A stretch of DNA of 64,000 nt, from positions 39,769 to 103,768 of the forward strand of contig JBBRQC010000005.1 of NCBI GenBank assembly GCA_038227135.1, given 5' to 3'. Under the pieces are notes generated by a model. That model was not told the origin of the DNA and did not search any database. It saw only the letters and a program-made list of their open reading frames with translations. This DNA comes from UBA4720 sp038227135. GTDB lineage: Bacteria > Gemmatimonadota > Gemmatimonadetes > Gemmatimonadales > Gemmatimonadaceae. Both the position numbers and the translations under genes were made by a program. Shown here piece by piece: positions 7,775 through 19,553 of the stretch (its first letter is position 1; each line of letters starts with the position of its first letter).

Positions 7775-9409
7775 ATGTTGGAATCGGAGGAAGTCGGAGA
7801 GCGCCCTTCCGGACAAACGGGCCGCCACCAGAATCTGGTCTACACCCTTCCGCATACGACCGAGTCGATTGCGGAATTTCTGCCTCCGGCGCTCACCCGC
7901 GTAGATCCCGCTGCCGGAGGTACGCAGGTCGTCGTCGTGACTCGCGATGCGGAGACTGCGTTGACCATCTCCGAGACCGTTCTGCGCCTTACTGGTTCGG
8001 CCGGAATCGAGGTCGTTCCCGTCACCAACGCCTTACGTGCCGCGCGGATCTTCAACGCGCGCCCGGTGCTCGCCGTTGCCGGGAGCGCGGCAGAGCTCGG
8101 CGGGCTCGTCCGCGCGTCTCTGCTGAAGGTCGATTCCGTAAAAACGGTCGTTCTTGCATGGGCTGACGACATACTCGAGGAGGGGCCCGAGTCAGTCGCC
8201 GCTCTCGAGGCGCTACTGAGCGAGCTCGGCGAGGCGAGCCGAGTGATCGTGGTGCGCAAAGTCACTCCAGTAGTCGAGAACCTGGTCGAGCGATATGCCC
8301 GGAGGGCGAGGCAGGTGAGTCCGCCGGAAACCGAAGTGCCGCAGATGCCGGAGAATTACGAGCTTCCGATCGTCAGGCATGTCACGGTTAGCCCCAGCGC
8401 CAGACCCGCCGCACTGAGACGCCTGCTCGACGACCTCAACCCGCCTTCGGCGGTTATTGTGGCGCGTGACGGTCCGACCGTCGAAAGCGCGAAGCAGACT
8501 CTTCGCACCCTCGGTTATCACGATGACGACCCCAACGTTCGAGTTACTCAGACCGACTTCGGGGGTCCGGCACACGCGGTGATTTTCTTCCAGCCTCCAG
8601 TCACGCCCGCGGAGCTCCAGAGCGCCGCCCAGGCAAAACCAGTTCAGGTCGTGGTGCTGGCCAGGCCTGGCGAGATCGCGTGGCTCAGGGAGCTGACGGG
8701 TGGACGGCTCGCGCCTCTCAATCTCGCGGGGCCGGAGCGCCGGGCGCATGATCGCGAGGCCGCCGTTCGACAGGAGTTGAGGGCAGTCCTGGATCGCGGC
8801 GTTCCACCGCGTGAGATCATTGCGCTGGAGCCGCTGCTCGAGGAGTTCGACGCCTCGGAGCTCGCCGCCGCGGCCTTGTACCTGCTCGAGCGCGAGCGCG
8901 CCCAGCGACGCGCGGCCGCCGAGAACGCTGCGCCGGCCGCCAAGCCGCGGCCGACGGATGTCGATCGACCCGGCGCCGCAACGGGGGGAATGACGCGCCT
9001 GTTCATGACGATTGGGACGCGCGACGGAGTCAAGGTCGGCGATCTGATGGGCGTCATCGCCGGCGAGGGCGGTATTGCCGGCGATCACGTCGGCAAGATC
9101 GACCTTCGCGAGAGCCATGCTCTGGTCGAGGTCGCGGATGCCGATGCAGCAGGCGTCATCACCCGAGTCAACGGCGCGATGATCCGGGGCCGACGCGTGG
9201 TGGTGCGCGGAGAGCGCGACAAGGAGGAAAGAGACCGTTCTGCAAGCAGTCCGAGAGGTGATCGTCCGGATCGCGCTGCGCCTCGCGATCGCGGACCTCG
9301 TGATCGCGGTGCGCCGCCGAGAGGCCGGCCCGGCGCCCCACGTCGTGGCGGACCGCCGGACCGATCGAGCCGCGGAGGTCCTCCCCGTAGAGATCGCGAC
9401 CGGTCGTGA
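7775..9409 (+). CDS. DeaD/CsdA-like pseudo-helicase with DbpA RNA-binding domain
   Basis: A 544-residue protein that follows the layout of DeaD/CsdA DEAD-box RNA helicases but has lost the motor chemistry. Motifs Q and I are absent because the N-terminus is short. Residues 51-66 (QVVVVTRDAETALTIS) sit where motif Ia should be, and GSAAEL (103-108) replaces the TPGR motif. VVLAWADDIL (125-134) lies where VLDEADxML belongs, and KVT (162-164) replaces SAT. In the second RecA-like half the HRxGRxGR motif is missing around 276-290. The DeaD-like segment LLEEFDASELAAAALYLL (354-371) is kept. Residues 406-475 match the DbpA RNA-binding domain (MTRLFMTIGTRDGVKVGDL), followed by an Arg/Gly/Asp-rich tail. 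It probably binds RNA without unwinding it. Its stop overlaps the tdk start (GTGA). Confidence 0.8.
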   Translation: MLESEEVGERPSGQTGRHQNLVYTLPHTTESIAEFLPPALTRVDPAAGGTQVVVVTRDAETALTISETVLRLTGSAGIEVVPVTNALRAARIFNARPVLAVAGSAAELGGLVRASLLKVDSVKTVVLAWADDILEEGPESVAALEALLSELGEASRVIVVRKVTPVVENLVERYARRARQVSPPETEVPQMPENYELPIVRHVTVSPSARPAALRRLLDDLNPPSAVIVARDGPTVESAKQTLRTLGYHDDDPNVRVTQTDFGGPAHAVIFFQPPVTPAELQSAAQAKPVQVVVLARPGEIAWLRELTGGRLAPLNLAGPERRAHDREAAVRQELRAVLDRGVPPREIIALEPLLEEFDASELAAAALYLLERERAQRRAAAENAAPAAKPRPTDVDRPGAATGGMTRLFMTIGTRDGVKVGDLMGVIAGEGGIAGDHVGKIDLRESHALVEVADADAAGVITRVNGAMIRGRRVVVRGERDKEERDRSASSPRGDRPDRAAPRDRGPRDRGAPPRGRPGAPRRGGPPDRSSRGGPPRRDRDRS

Positions 9410-10026
9410 GCGGACCGAGCGGACCATTCCACCAGGCCGGTGGATGGATTGAGGTCATCGCCGGGGTAATGTTCAGCGGCAAGAGCGAGGAGCTGATTCG
9501 CCGAGTGCGCCGGGCGATAATCGCGCGGAAGCGCGTGCAGGTCTTCAAGTCGCACCTCGACGCTCGCTACGCAGGCATCTATACGGTCTCGAGCCACGAC
9601 GGCCGCACTGTCGAGGCAATCCCCGCGGACTCGGCCGGCCAAATCGCGCAGCAGATAGACCCGATGGCGCACGTGGTCGCGATCGACGAAGCCCAGTTCA
9701 TGGATCGGGGAATCGTCCCGCTGGTGACGTCTCTGGCGGGCAGGGGCCGGCGCGTAATCGTCGCCGGAACTGACACGGATTTCCGTGGCGAGCCCTTCGG
9801 CGCGATGCCCGAGCTGATGGCGATCGCGGAAGTGGTCGATAAGCTTCACGCGATCTGCGTCCTGTGCGGAGGCCCAGCCAGCCGCAATCAACGGCTGATC
9901 GGTGGACGTCCCGCGCCCTACAATTCCCCCCAGATCATGGTCGGTGGTACGGAGTCGTACGAAGCGCGGTGCAGAATGTGCCATACAGTTCCAGCCGGCG
10001 ACGCTGCCCAGGTAGCACTGCTCTAA
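9406..10026 (+). CDS. tdk: thymidine kinase (type II)
   Basis: Phosphorylates thymidine to dTMP in the pyrimidine salvage pathway. The 206-residue protein has the type-II signatures: P-loop GVMFSGKS (20-27), the DEAQF motif with the catalytic glutamate (94-98), the lasso-like segment GGTESYEARCRMC, and the four structural zinc cysteines C151, C154, C189 and C192. Translation starts at a GTG that overlaps the previous stop by four bases (GTGA), so it is probably coupled to the pseudo-helicase gene. Length is normal. Confidence 0.96.
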   Translation: MSGPSGPFHQAGGWIEVIAGVMFSGKSEELIRRVRRAIIARKRVQVFKSHLDARYAGIYTVSSHDGRTVEAIPADSAGQIAQQIDPMAHVVAIDEAQFMDRGIVPLVTSLAGRGRRVIVAGTDTDFRGEPFGAMPELMAIAEVVDKLHAICVLCGGPASRNQRLIGGRPAPYNSPQIMVGGTESYEARCRMCHTVPAGDAAQVALL

Positions 10027-10138
10027 CAAGCTCAGCAGTAGGCTGGGGTCGCAACCAGCAGTTTACGCGTGACAGGTATGGAGGAACTTCCTATCTTGGC
10101 CGCGCAGGCTTGGTAAACCACCTCAAATCCTTTGACAG

Positions 10139-10810
10139 ATGATTCGCATTGGACTGACAGGAAATATCGCGAGCGGAAAGTCAGAGGTTGCAAAAATGCT
10201 CGCCGGTCGCGGCGCTACCGTGATAGATGCGGACCTGTTGGCGCGTGAAGCAGTCGAACCGGAGACGCAGGCCCTCAGAGACATCGTGAAGCGATGGGGC
10301 AAGGACGTCCTGAATGCGGATGGCAGCCTCGACCGCGCGGCCCTTCGGCGGATCGTCTTCGCGGATCAGAGTGAGCTGGACGCGCTGAACCGAATGGTCC
10401 ACCCGGGTGTGACGCGTCTGCGGGACCGGGAAATCGCCCACGCCAGAGAGCGCGGAGATCCGATCGTCATCTGCGTCATTCCTCTCTTGTTCGAGCGGAA
10501 TATCGTCGACGAGTTCGACGCAATCGTGCTCGTCGATTCTCCACGCCCGTTGAGGCTCGAGCGCCTGGTTGCAACCCGGGGGATGGAGGCGACCGACGCG
10601 ATGAACATGATCGCCTCACAGATGCCCGCCGAGCTCAAGAGCGCGCGCGCTGATTACGTGATCGAGAACAATGGCTCACTCCAGGACCTCGAGCGCGACG
10701 TGAATGCGCTGTGGAGCTCCCTTCAGCGAGATGCTCAACGCACGAACCCGCTCGCAGGGAAAACCGCGGTCGAGTACGTAGAGGCACACAGCGAAGCCGG
10801 CGTTTCTTGA
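10139..10810 (+). CDS. coaE: dephospho-CoA kinase
   Basis: Last step of coenzyme A synthesis: phosphorylation of the 3'-hydroxyl of dephospho-CoA. The P-loop is GNIASGKS (8-15), followed by the family motif DADLLAREAV and the CoA-domain segment VVDSPRPLRLERL-like (IVLVDSPRPLRLERL). The 223-residue length is slightly above average because of a short C-terminal extension rich in Ala and Glu. It is separated by 112 bp from tdk, so it probably has its own promoter; I could not identify convincing boxes there. Confidence 0.95.
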   Translation: MIRIGLTGNIASGKSEVAKMLAGRGATVIDADLLAREAVEPETQALRDIVKRWGKDVLNADGSLDRAALRRIVFADQSELDALNRMVHPGVTRLRDREIAHARERGDPIVICVIPLLFERNIVDEFDAIVLVDSPRPLRLERLVATRGMEATDAMNMIASQMPAELKSARADYVIENNGSLQDLERDVNALWSSLQRDAQRTNPLAGKTAVEYVEAHSEAGVS

Positions 10811-10890
10811 CTCTCCTTTAGACCGCCGATAGACTTCGCGCCCGGCGTCCGGACCGCGCCGGCGAAAATCACGATCACAGCGGAGCAGAA

Positions 10891-11280
10891 GTGGCAAATA
10901 TTCCCGGCGATCTCCTCTACACCGAAGAGCACGAGTACGTCCGCAAGGGAAAGAACGCCGGGGATCCCGTCGAGATCGGCATCACCGATTACGCTCAGGG
11001 CGAGCTCGGCGATATCGTCTACATAGAGCTGCCGAAGGTCGGAACGAAGTTCGGAAAGCACGACGTCTTCGGAACCATCGAAGCGGTGAAGGCGGTGTCG
11101 GAGCTCTTCTCGCCAGTTGCTGGCGAAATCGTCGCCATCAATGACCGGCTCGACAAGGAGCCGGCGCTCGTGAATACCGACCCCTATGGCGCGGGGTGGA
11201 TGATCAGAATCAAGCCGAGCGATCCGTCAGCTGTTGACGCGCTGATGAAATCGGACGCCTACAAGGCGCACATCGGCTAG
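10891..11280 (+). CDS. gcvH: glycine cleavage system H protein
   Basis: Lipoyl carrier that shuttles the aminomethyl group between the P, T and L proteins of glycine cleavage. The 129-residue sequence has the typical start (YTEEHEYV), the ITDYAQGELGDIVYIELP strand and the lipoylation site in GTIEAVKAVSELF, with the modified lysine at K67. It begins at GTG 10891 with a GGAG ribosome-binding site about nine bases upstream. It converges on gcvP with only 15 bp between the two stop codons, an arrangement different from the usual gcvTHP operon. No gcvT is present in the window. Confidence 0.97.
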   Translation: MANIPGDLLYTEEHEYVRKGKNAGDPVEIGITDYAQGELGDIVYIELPKVGTKFGKHDVFGTIEAVKAVSELFSPVAGEIVAINDRLDKEPALVNTDPYGAGWMIRIKPSDPSAVDALMKSDAYKAHIG

Positions 11281-11295
11281 CACCCACCCGCATGT

Positions 11296-14197
<2,902 letters not shown>

Positions 14198-14214
<17 letters not shown>

Positions 14215-14236
14215 AAGAGTGACAATTTAACACTCT
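14198..14236 (+). promoter_or_regulatory. overlapping promoter and inverted repeat between gcvP and the ligase-like gene
   Basis: Rightward promoter candidate: TTGATT (14198-14203), a 17-bp spacer and GACAAT (14221-14226), four of six matches to each consensus box. Predicted transcription would begin only about four bases before ATG 14237. A perfect inverted repeat AGAGTG-N9-CACTCT (14216-14236) covers the -10 box and fills the gap between the two divergent start codons, so a bound regulator could block both genes. No convincing -35 box was found for gcvP. Confidence 0.45.
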
Positions 14237-15037
14237 ATGCACCTCCGGCGAAGTTACGGACGCTGGCGACTTCTCCTCGCTCCGCCACGCTCGGGCGCCG
14301 AGAACATGGCGCGGGACATGGCGTTGCAGGCGCGCGCCGCCGAGACTTCCGAGACAGTGTTCAGTGTTTACTCGTGGACGCGTCCGACTCTCTCATTCGG
14401 CAGGCATCAGCCCGCCATCGGCCTCTACGACCTCGAGAGGATTCGGTCTGCCGCGCTCGACGTCGTGCGGAGACCAACGGGTGGCCGCGCAATTCTCCAC
14501 AATCGCGAAGTGACCTACAGCGTGACGGCGCCCATCGACGACGCGGAGACGCTTCGGGAAGCGTACTCGCGCATCAATCGGATCCTGCTCGACGGTCTCG
14601 CACGACTGGGCGTAGTTGCCGGGATTGCCGCTCCCGCCGAACGGGCGCCCACACCCAGCATTCGTCCCTGCTTCGAGACCCCGGGTGAAGGCGAGCTCGT
14701 CGCCGACGGCGGCAAGCTCGTAGGCAGCGCGCAGTGGCGCGAGGGCGGCGCATTGTTGCAGCATGGCTCCATCCTCGTCGAGGATGATCAGTCTTCGCTC
14801 AACTCCTTCGCGGCGGACGTCATGGATGAATCGTTCAGCCCGACCGGACAACCCGCAACGCTCGCGGCCTTGCTGGGTCGCGCGCCAGACTCTCGGGAAG
14901 TGGCGAGCGCGATGTTCGACGCGGTCCGGTCGCTCGAGGATCCGAACGCAATCGAGCTCGGCGAAGACGAAATCCGCGCGGACGCCTTGAGCCACCTACC
15001 GCGCTTTCTCGACGAGAAATGGACGTGGCGCCGGTGA
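14237..15037 (+). CDS. lipoate-protein ligase A / LipM-like acyltransferase
   Basis: A 266-residue member of the biotin/lipoate ligase fold (BPL_LplA_LipB), which attaches lipoate or octanoate to carrier domains such as GcvH. Conserved features: WRLLLAPPRSGAENMARD at the start, RRPTGGRAILHNREVTYSV (78-96) with the RRxxGGxAxxH signature, a cysteine at 145 in RPCFETPGEGE, and GGKLVGSAQWR (158-168) with the invariant lysine K160. The Cys-Phe motif favours octanoyltransferases of the LipM/LipL type over ATP-dependent LplA, but I cannot decide between them. It is divergent from gcvP, and its stop overlaps a possible GTG start of the following transporter gene. Confidence 0.83.
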   Translation: MHLRRSYGRWRLLLAPPRSGAENMARDMALQARAAETSETVFSVYSWTRPTLSFGRHQPAIGLYDLERIRSAALDVVRRPTGGRAILHNREVTYSVTAPIDDAETLREAYSRINRILLDGLARLGVVAGIAAPAERAPTPSIRPCFETPGEGELVADGGKLVGSAQWREGGALLQHGSILVEDDQSSLNSFAADVMDESFSPTGQPATLAALLGRAPDSREVASAMFDAVRSLEDPNAIELGEDEIRADALSHLPRFLDEKWTWRR

Positions 15038-16671
15038 AGCATCTGTCGCTCCTTTTCGCGTTCGCGGTATGCGCTGGTTGTACGGGATCTGAATCGCCAT
15101 CCGGAGGTAGGTCCGGCGGAACGCTGACGATTTCCACCGGCGGCGATCCCGACGTTCTCATCCCGTCCCTTGTCGCTACGGTTCAGGCGGCACAAATGAC
15201 CGATCTCATTTACGATCGGCTCGCCGAGATCGGCGATTCCCTCAATATCGTGAACGACGGCGGATTCACTCCCCGCCTCGCTGATCGCTGGATCTGGAGC
15301 TCGGATTCGCTGAGCATCGCGTTCCACATCAATCCGCGCGCGGAGTGGCACGACGGGCAGCCCGTGCGTTCGGGCGATGTCCGCTTCACTCTGCAGACGA
15401 CGAGAGACTCGACGCTCGGCAGTCCCGTCGCCGCGCTCATCACCAACATCGACTCGGTGACGACACCGGATTCTGCCACCGCCGTTTTCTGGTTTCACAA
15501 ACGAACGCCGCAGCAGTTCTACGACGCCACGTATCAAATGCCGATCATGCCCGAGCACGTCTGGAAAGGCATGGCACCCGCGGCGTGGAGAGCGTCCGAC
15601 GCAGCGAAACACCCAATTGGGTCGGGCCGGTTCAGATTCGTGCGCTGGACGCCGCGAACGGCGGTCGAGGTAGGCGCCGACACGGCCAACTATCGGGGCG
15701 CGCCCAAGCTGGATCGCGTGGTCTGGAGCATCGCCCCCGATTTCCCGACCGCGCTCACCCGGTTCCTGAGCGCCGAGACGGACTTCTTCGAGGTTCTGCG
15801 TCCGGAAAACATTCCCGAGGTGGTCAAGCAGCCCAATCTGCGAGTAAAAGCATATCGTGGGCTGGCCTATCTCTTCGCGCAATTCAATCTCCGCGATCCG
15901 GCCAACCACTCGCGCCCCCACCCGATCTTCGGAAACCGGGAGCTGCGGCGTGCTCTCACCATGGCGACGGATCGCATTGCAATCGTACGCAGCGTGTACG
16001 ACACGCTCGCTCTTCCCGCCCTAGGTCCCACCGTACGCGCCTACCCGACCACCGATCCAAACCTGGCCCAGATTCCGTTCGACCTTCCCCGCGCGCGACA
16101 GCTACTGGACTCGCTCGGCTGGCGCATCAAGGGCAGCGACGGAATGCGTTCGCGCAATGGACGTCCGCTGCGATTCACCGTTTCGGTCCCGAGCACCAGC
16201 AAGGCTCGAGTTCGACTGGCCGTTCTCATCCAGGAGCAGCTGCGCCAGGCCGGCGCCAAGGTGGATGTCGAACAGCTCGATTTCCCGGTGCTCGTCGAGA
16301 AGGAGCGAAAGCGCTCGTTCGACGTCGCGATTGGACAGTGGAATACCCAGCCCAGTCCGGGATCCGTTCGCGGGTCATGGGGAACGGCCGGCTCGAGCGC
16401 GTCGAGCGGCACCAACTATGGCTCATATGAGAATCCAGTCTTCGACGCGTACGTCGACAGCGCTCTCGCTTCGTTCGATCCCGCCGCGGCCAAGTCGTAT
16501 TTCACAAAGGCTTACGACACGATCATTCAGGATGCGCCCGCAATCTGGCTGGCCGAGCCGAAGCCGACGGTCGGGTACAACGCGCGAGTGCAGCCGGCGC
16601 CGATGAGATCGGACGCCTGGTGGGCGCACATCCCCGATTGGTCGGTCTCCGCCAGCCAGAAAACCCCGTAA
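15034..16671 (+). CDS. peptide ABC transporter substrate-binding lipoprotein (SBP family 5)
   Basis: Extracytoplasmic binding protein of the DppA/OppA type, delivering peptides to the permeases encoded next. Signal peptide KHLSLLFAFAVCAGC ends in a lipobox (VCAGC), so it is probably lipid-anchored. The mature part shows the family's GGTLTISTGGDPDVL opening, ADRWIWSSDSLSIAFHINP, and the typical ELRRALTMATDRIAIV segment. I prefer the GTG at 15034, which overlaps the previous stop (GTGA); an in-frame ATG at 15019 would add five residues and also leave a usable signal peptide. It is the first of five transporter genes on one strand. Confidence 0.92.
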   Translation: MKHLSLLFAFAVCAGCTGSESPSGGRSGGTLTISTGGDPDVLIPSLVATVQAAQMTDLIYDRLAEIGDSLNIVNDGGFTPRLADRWIWSSDSLSIAFHINPRAEWHDGQPVRSGDVRFTLQTTRDSTLGSPVAALITNIDSVTTPDSATAVFWFHKRTPQQFYDATYQMPIMPEHVWKGMAPAAWRASDAAKHPIGSGRFRFVRWTPRTAVEVGADTANYRGAPKLDRVVWSIAPDFPTALTRFLSAETDFFEVLRPENIPEVVKQPNLRVKAYRGLAYLFAQFNLRDPANHSRPHPIFGNRELRRALTMATDRIAIVRSVYDTLALPALGPTVRAYPTTDPNLAQIPFDLPRARQLLDSLGWRIKGSDGMRSRNGRPLRFTVSVPSTSKARVRLAVLIQEQLRQAGAKVDVEQLDFPVLVEKERKRSFDVAIGQWNTQPSPGSVRGSWGTAGSSASSGTNYGSYENPVFDAYVDSALASFDPAAAKSYFTKAYDTIIQDAPAIWLAEPKPTVGYNARVQPAPMRSDAWWAHIPDWSVSASQKTP

Positions 16672-16674
16672 CGG

Positions 16675-17646
16675 GTGGTCCGCTACCTCGCGCGACGCCT
16701 CGCGCAGGCCGCAGTCATCGTCGCCTTCGTGGCGGCGATCAGCTTTGCGCTCATCCATATTGCGCCCGGCGACCCCTTCAGCGCCGTAATGGACAATCCG
16801 AACGTTAGCGAGAGCGTCCGCCAGACGCTCCGCGCACAATACGGACTCGACAAGCCGCTGCCGGAACAGTTCGTCCGCTACCTCGGCCAGCTCGCGCGCG
16901 GGGATCTCGGGTGGTCCTTCTCACACGAGCGACCGGTGCTCGATGTACTCGCTTCCGCACTGCCAAATACGCTCCTGCTGATGAGCGTTGCGCTCATTGG
17001 GAGCTTTTCGCTTGGCATTCTCGTAGCGCTGATTCAGGTCGCCAGACGCGGATCGATCGTTGATCACACCTTGAGCGGAGTCACCCTGCTCCTGTTCTCG
17101 ATGCCCGATTTCTGGTTCGCGATCCTGGCACTTCTAGCATTTACTTATTGGCTGCCGATTTTCCCGGTTGGCGGTGCAGTGGACGCCGTGATGCACGACT
17201 ATATGGGGCTGGGCGCGCGCATCGGCGACCGGCTGCGCCATCTCACGCTGCCGGCGCTGACGCTCACCATTCTCGCGGCTGGTGGAGTTGCGCGGTATCA
17301 GAGGGCGGCGCTCCTCGAAGTCCTTCCCGCCGACTACATTCGCACCGCACGCCTCAAGGGCTTGACCGAGCGCGAGATTCTGCGGCGCCACGCGCTCCGC
17401 AACGCGTTTCTCCCGATAATCAGCCTGATCGGTCTCTCGTTTCCCGCGCTCCTCACGGGTGCGTTCTTCATCGAGAAGATCTTCGCATGGCCGGGGATGG
17501 GGCTCGCGGTCGTGAGTGCCATCAGCACCAGAGATTACCCACTTGTCGTCGGCGGAGTGATCATCGGCAGCATCATGGTGACGCTCGGCAGCCTCCTCGC
17601 CGATTTGTTGTATGCCTGGGCGGATCCAAGACTCCGTGATCGCTAG
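16675..17646 (+). CDS. dppB: peptide ABC transporter permease, DppB/OppB type
   Basis: First membrane subunit of the importer. The 323-residue protein has a transmembrane helix at the N-terminus (AAVIVAFVAAISFALIHIA), the GDPF and LGWSFSHERPV motifs seen in DppB, and about six hydrophobic segments. The EAA loop that contacts the ATPases reads DYIRTARLKGLTEREILRRH. It starts at GTG 16675, three bases after the previous stop, and its end overlaps the next permease gene. Confidence 0.95.
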   Translation: MVRYLARRLAQAAVIVAFVAAISFALIHIAPGDPFSAVMDNPNVSESVRQTLRAQYGLDKPLPEQFVRYLGQLARGDLGWSFSHERPVLDVLASALPNTLLLMSVALIGSFSLGILVALIQVARRGSIVDHTLSGVTLLLFSMPDFWFAILALLAFTYWLPIFPVGGAVDAVMHDYMGLGARIGDRLRHLTLPALTLTILAAGGVARYQRAALLEVLPADYIRTARLKGLTEREILRRHALRNAFLPIISLIGLSFPALLTGAFFIEKIFAWPGMGLAVVSAISTRDYPLVVGGVIIGSIMVTLGSLLADLLYAWADPRLRDR

Positions 17647-18502
17647 CGCCCCGCTGCCGCGCGAGTCCGCCTTTGCGCTCGGATTGCGGCGCATTATGCG
17701 CGCGCCCTCATCGCGGGTCGCGCTTGTCATCCTTGTGACAATCGTCCTCGTCGGACTGCTCGCGCCGTTCATTGCTCCCTATGACCCGGCCTCCCAGCCG
17801 GATATTGTCGCGCTCAAGAGTCTCGGTCCCTCGCTCGCACACCCGTTCGGAACGGATCCATACAGCCGCGACGTGCTGAGCCGCGTGATTTACGGAGCGC
17901 GATTGTCTCTGATGATTGGGCTGCTCGCCACGCTGGTTAGCCTCACTCTTGGCGTCGCCTATGGGGCGATCGCCGGGTACGTGGGGGGATTGTTGGACGC
18001 GGTCATGATGCGCGTGCTCGATGCGTTTCTCGCGATCCCGCGACTTCTGCTCCTGCTCGGGATCCTCGTCGCGTGGCCGCAGCTCTCTATCGCGGCGCTC
18101 GTCCTGTTCCTTGGCCTCACGGGTTGGTTCGGGCTGAGCCGCATCGTCAGAGGTCAGGTTCTTGCGTTGAGGCACGCGGAATTCGTCACTGCCGCGCAGG
18201 CGCTGGGGGCCAGCCGGAGACGAATTCTGGTGAGGCACCTGCTCCCGAATCTGATCTCCCCAATCGTCGTTGCGGCAACAGTCGGAGTCGCCCACGTTAT
18301 CGTCCTCGAAGCCGGACTTTCCTACCTGGGCATCGGCGTACCGCAACCGCTGGCAAGCTGGGGCAACATCATTCAGGACGGTGCCGACCAGGTCGCGACG
18401 TTGTGGTGGATGTCACTCTTTCCCGGTCTCTTCATGGTCCTTACGGTGATGACGCTGAACATCCTTGGCGAAGCTCTGCGTGACGCCTACGATCGCCGCT
18501 GA
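17612..18502 (+). CDS. dppC: peptide ABC transporter permease, DppC/OppC type
   Basis: Second membrane subunit. The DppC hallmarks are present: N-terminal helix VALVILVTIVLVGLLAPFIA followed by PYDP, the HPFGTDPYSRDVLSRVIYGAR motif region (shortened here), and the EAA loop AEFVTAAQALGASRRRILVRH. The ATG at 17612 overlaps dppB by 35 bases; a GTG at 17636 would give a shorter overlap and is an equally possible start. Length 296 residues, normal. Confidence 0.95.
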   Translation: MPGRIQDSVIASAPLPRESAFALGLRRIMRAPSSRVALVILVTIVLVGLLAPFIAPYDPASQPDIVALKSLGPSLAHPFGTDPYSRDVLSRVIYGARLSLMIGLLATLVSLTLGVAYGAIAGYVGGLLDAVMMRVLDAFLAIPRLLLLLGILVAWPQLSIAALVLFLGLTGWFGLSRIVRGQVLALRHAEFVTAAQALGASRRRILVRHLLPNLISPIVVAATVGVAHVIVLEAGLSYLGIGVPQPLASWGNIIQDGADQVATLWWMSLFPGLFMVLTVMTLNILGEALRDAYDRR

Positions 18503-18509
18503 CGAGTCG

Positions 18510-19553
18510 ATGAGCGCTCCTACTTCCTCTCCCCTTCTCTCGATCAACGATCTCAGGACTTACTTCTACACTGAGGCGGGCGTCGCCCGCTCTGTCGATG
18601 GCGTGTCGTTCGACATCGGTGCTGGAGAGACCGTAGGAATTGTCGGCGAGTCGGGCTGCGGAAAGTCCGTGACGGCTCTCTCGATTCTGAGACTGATCCA
18701 GCCGCCCGGACGCATCGAGCCCGGCAGCCGCATCGAGTTCGAGGGGCAGGATATCGTCACGCTGGGAGACGAAGACATTCGCGACATTCGCGGCAACCGC
18801 ATCTCGATGATCTTTCAGGAGCCGATGTCGGCACTCAACCCGGTTTTCACTGTCGGCGATCAGGTCGCAGAAGTCGCGCGCGTCCACGCGCGGTTGAGCA
18901 GGAAGCACGCCTGGGACCGCGCGGTCGAGATGCTGTCGGTCACCGGGATACCGGACGCGGGGGAGCGCGCGAAGCAGTACCCGCACCAGTTGTCGGGCGG
19001 CATGCGCCAGCGCGTCCTCATCGCAATGGCGCTGATGATGAAGCCAGCGCTGGTCATCGCGGACGAGCCGACTACCGCTCTCGACGTGACCATACAGGCT
19101 CAGATCCTCGAGCTGCTCGTGGATCTTCAGAAAAAGATCGGCACTTCGATTCTCATGATCACCCACGACCTGGGTGTGATCGCCGAGACCACCTCGCGTG
19201 TGATCGTTATGTACGCCGGGGAAATCGTGGAACAGGCAGCGGTCGACGAGCTCTTCTCCAGGCCGCACCATCCGTACACCGAAGGCCTGATGCATTCGAT
19301 GCCCCACATCGGCCACGATCAGGAGCGACTGAACGTCATTCCCGGAACGGTGCCTGCCCCCACGGAGTGGCCGAAGGGCTGTCGGTTCCGCGAGCGCTGC
19401 CCCTATTCGTGGGACCTGTGCGAGCGGGAGCATCCGCCGCTGTACCAGGTGGGCATTGGCCACGTTTCGCGTTGTCACCTCGCGATCGAGCCCGACCGCC
19501 GCAACAATCCTCACCCGCCACTCGTGGTCGAAGAAGGAGTCGCCGCCGCATGA
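18510..19553 (+). CDS. dppD: peptide ABC transporter ATPase, DppD/OppD type
   Basis: First nucleotide-binding subunit. Walker A GESGCGKS, Q-loop FQEPMSALNP, signature LSGGMRQRV, Walker B ALVIADEPTTALD and switch H in ITHDLGV are all intact. The C-terminus carries the oligopeptide-transporter extension with its cysteine pattern (CRFRERCPYSWDLC), which in related proteins binds an iron-sulfur cluster. I start at ATG 18510, eight bases after the dppC stop, because the upstream in-frame TTG at 18465 lies inside dppC and adds unconserved residues. Confidence 0.95.
   Translation: MSAPTSSPLLSINDLRTYFYTEAGVARSVDGVSFDIGAGETVGIVGESGCGKSVTALSILRLIQPPGRIEPGSRIEFEGQDIVTLGDEDIRDIRGNRISMIFQEPMSALNPVFTVGDQVAEVARVHARLSRKHAWDRAVEMLSVTGIPDAGERAKQYPHQLSGGMRQRVLIAMALMMKPALVIADEPTTALDVTIQAQILELLVDLQKKIGTSILMITHDLGVIAETTSRVIVMYAGEIVEQAAVDELFSRPHHPYTEGLMHSMPHIGHDQERLNVIPGTVPAPTEWPKGCRFRERCPYSWDLCEREHPPLYQVGIGHVSRCHLAIEPDRRNNPHPPLVVEEGVAAA

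Noticed and set aside
8213..9427. Minus-strand open frame of 404 codons opposite the pseudo-helicase
   Set aside because: The plus-strand frame aligns with DeaD/CsdA and overlaps tdk properly; the minus-strand protein is His/Arg-rich with no domain.
10095..10101. Recurrent TATCTT boxes (also near 25829 and 7681) as a shared promoter element
   Set aside because: No consistent partner box or distance to start codons, so chance cannot be excluded.
10811..10890. Glycine riboswitch before gcvH
   Set aside because: The 80-bp gap is too short for a tandem aptamer and shows no matching core.
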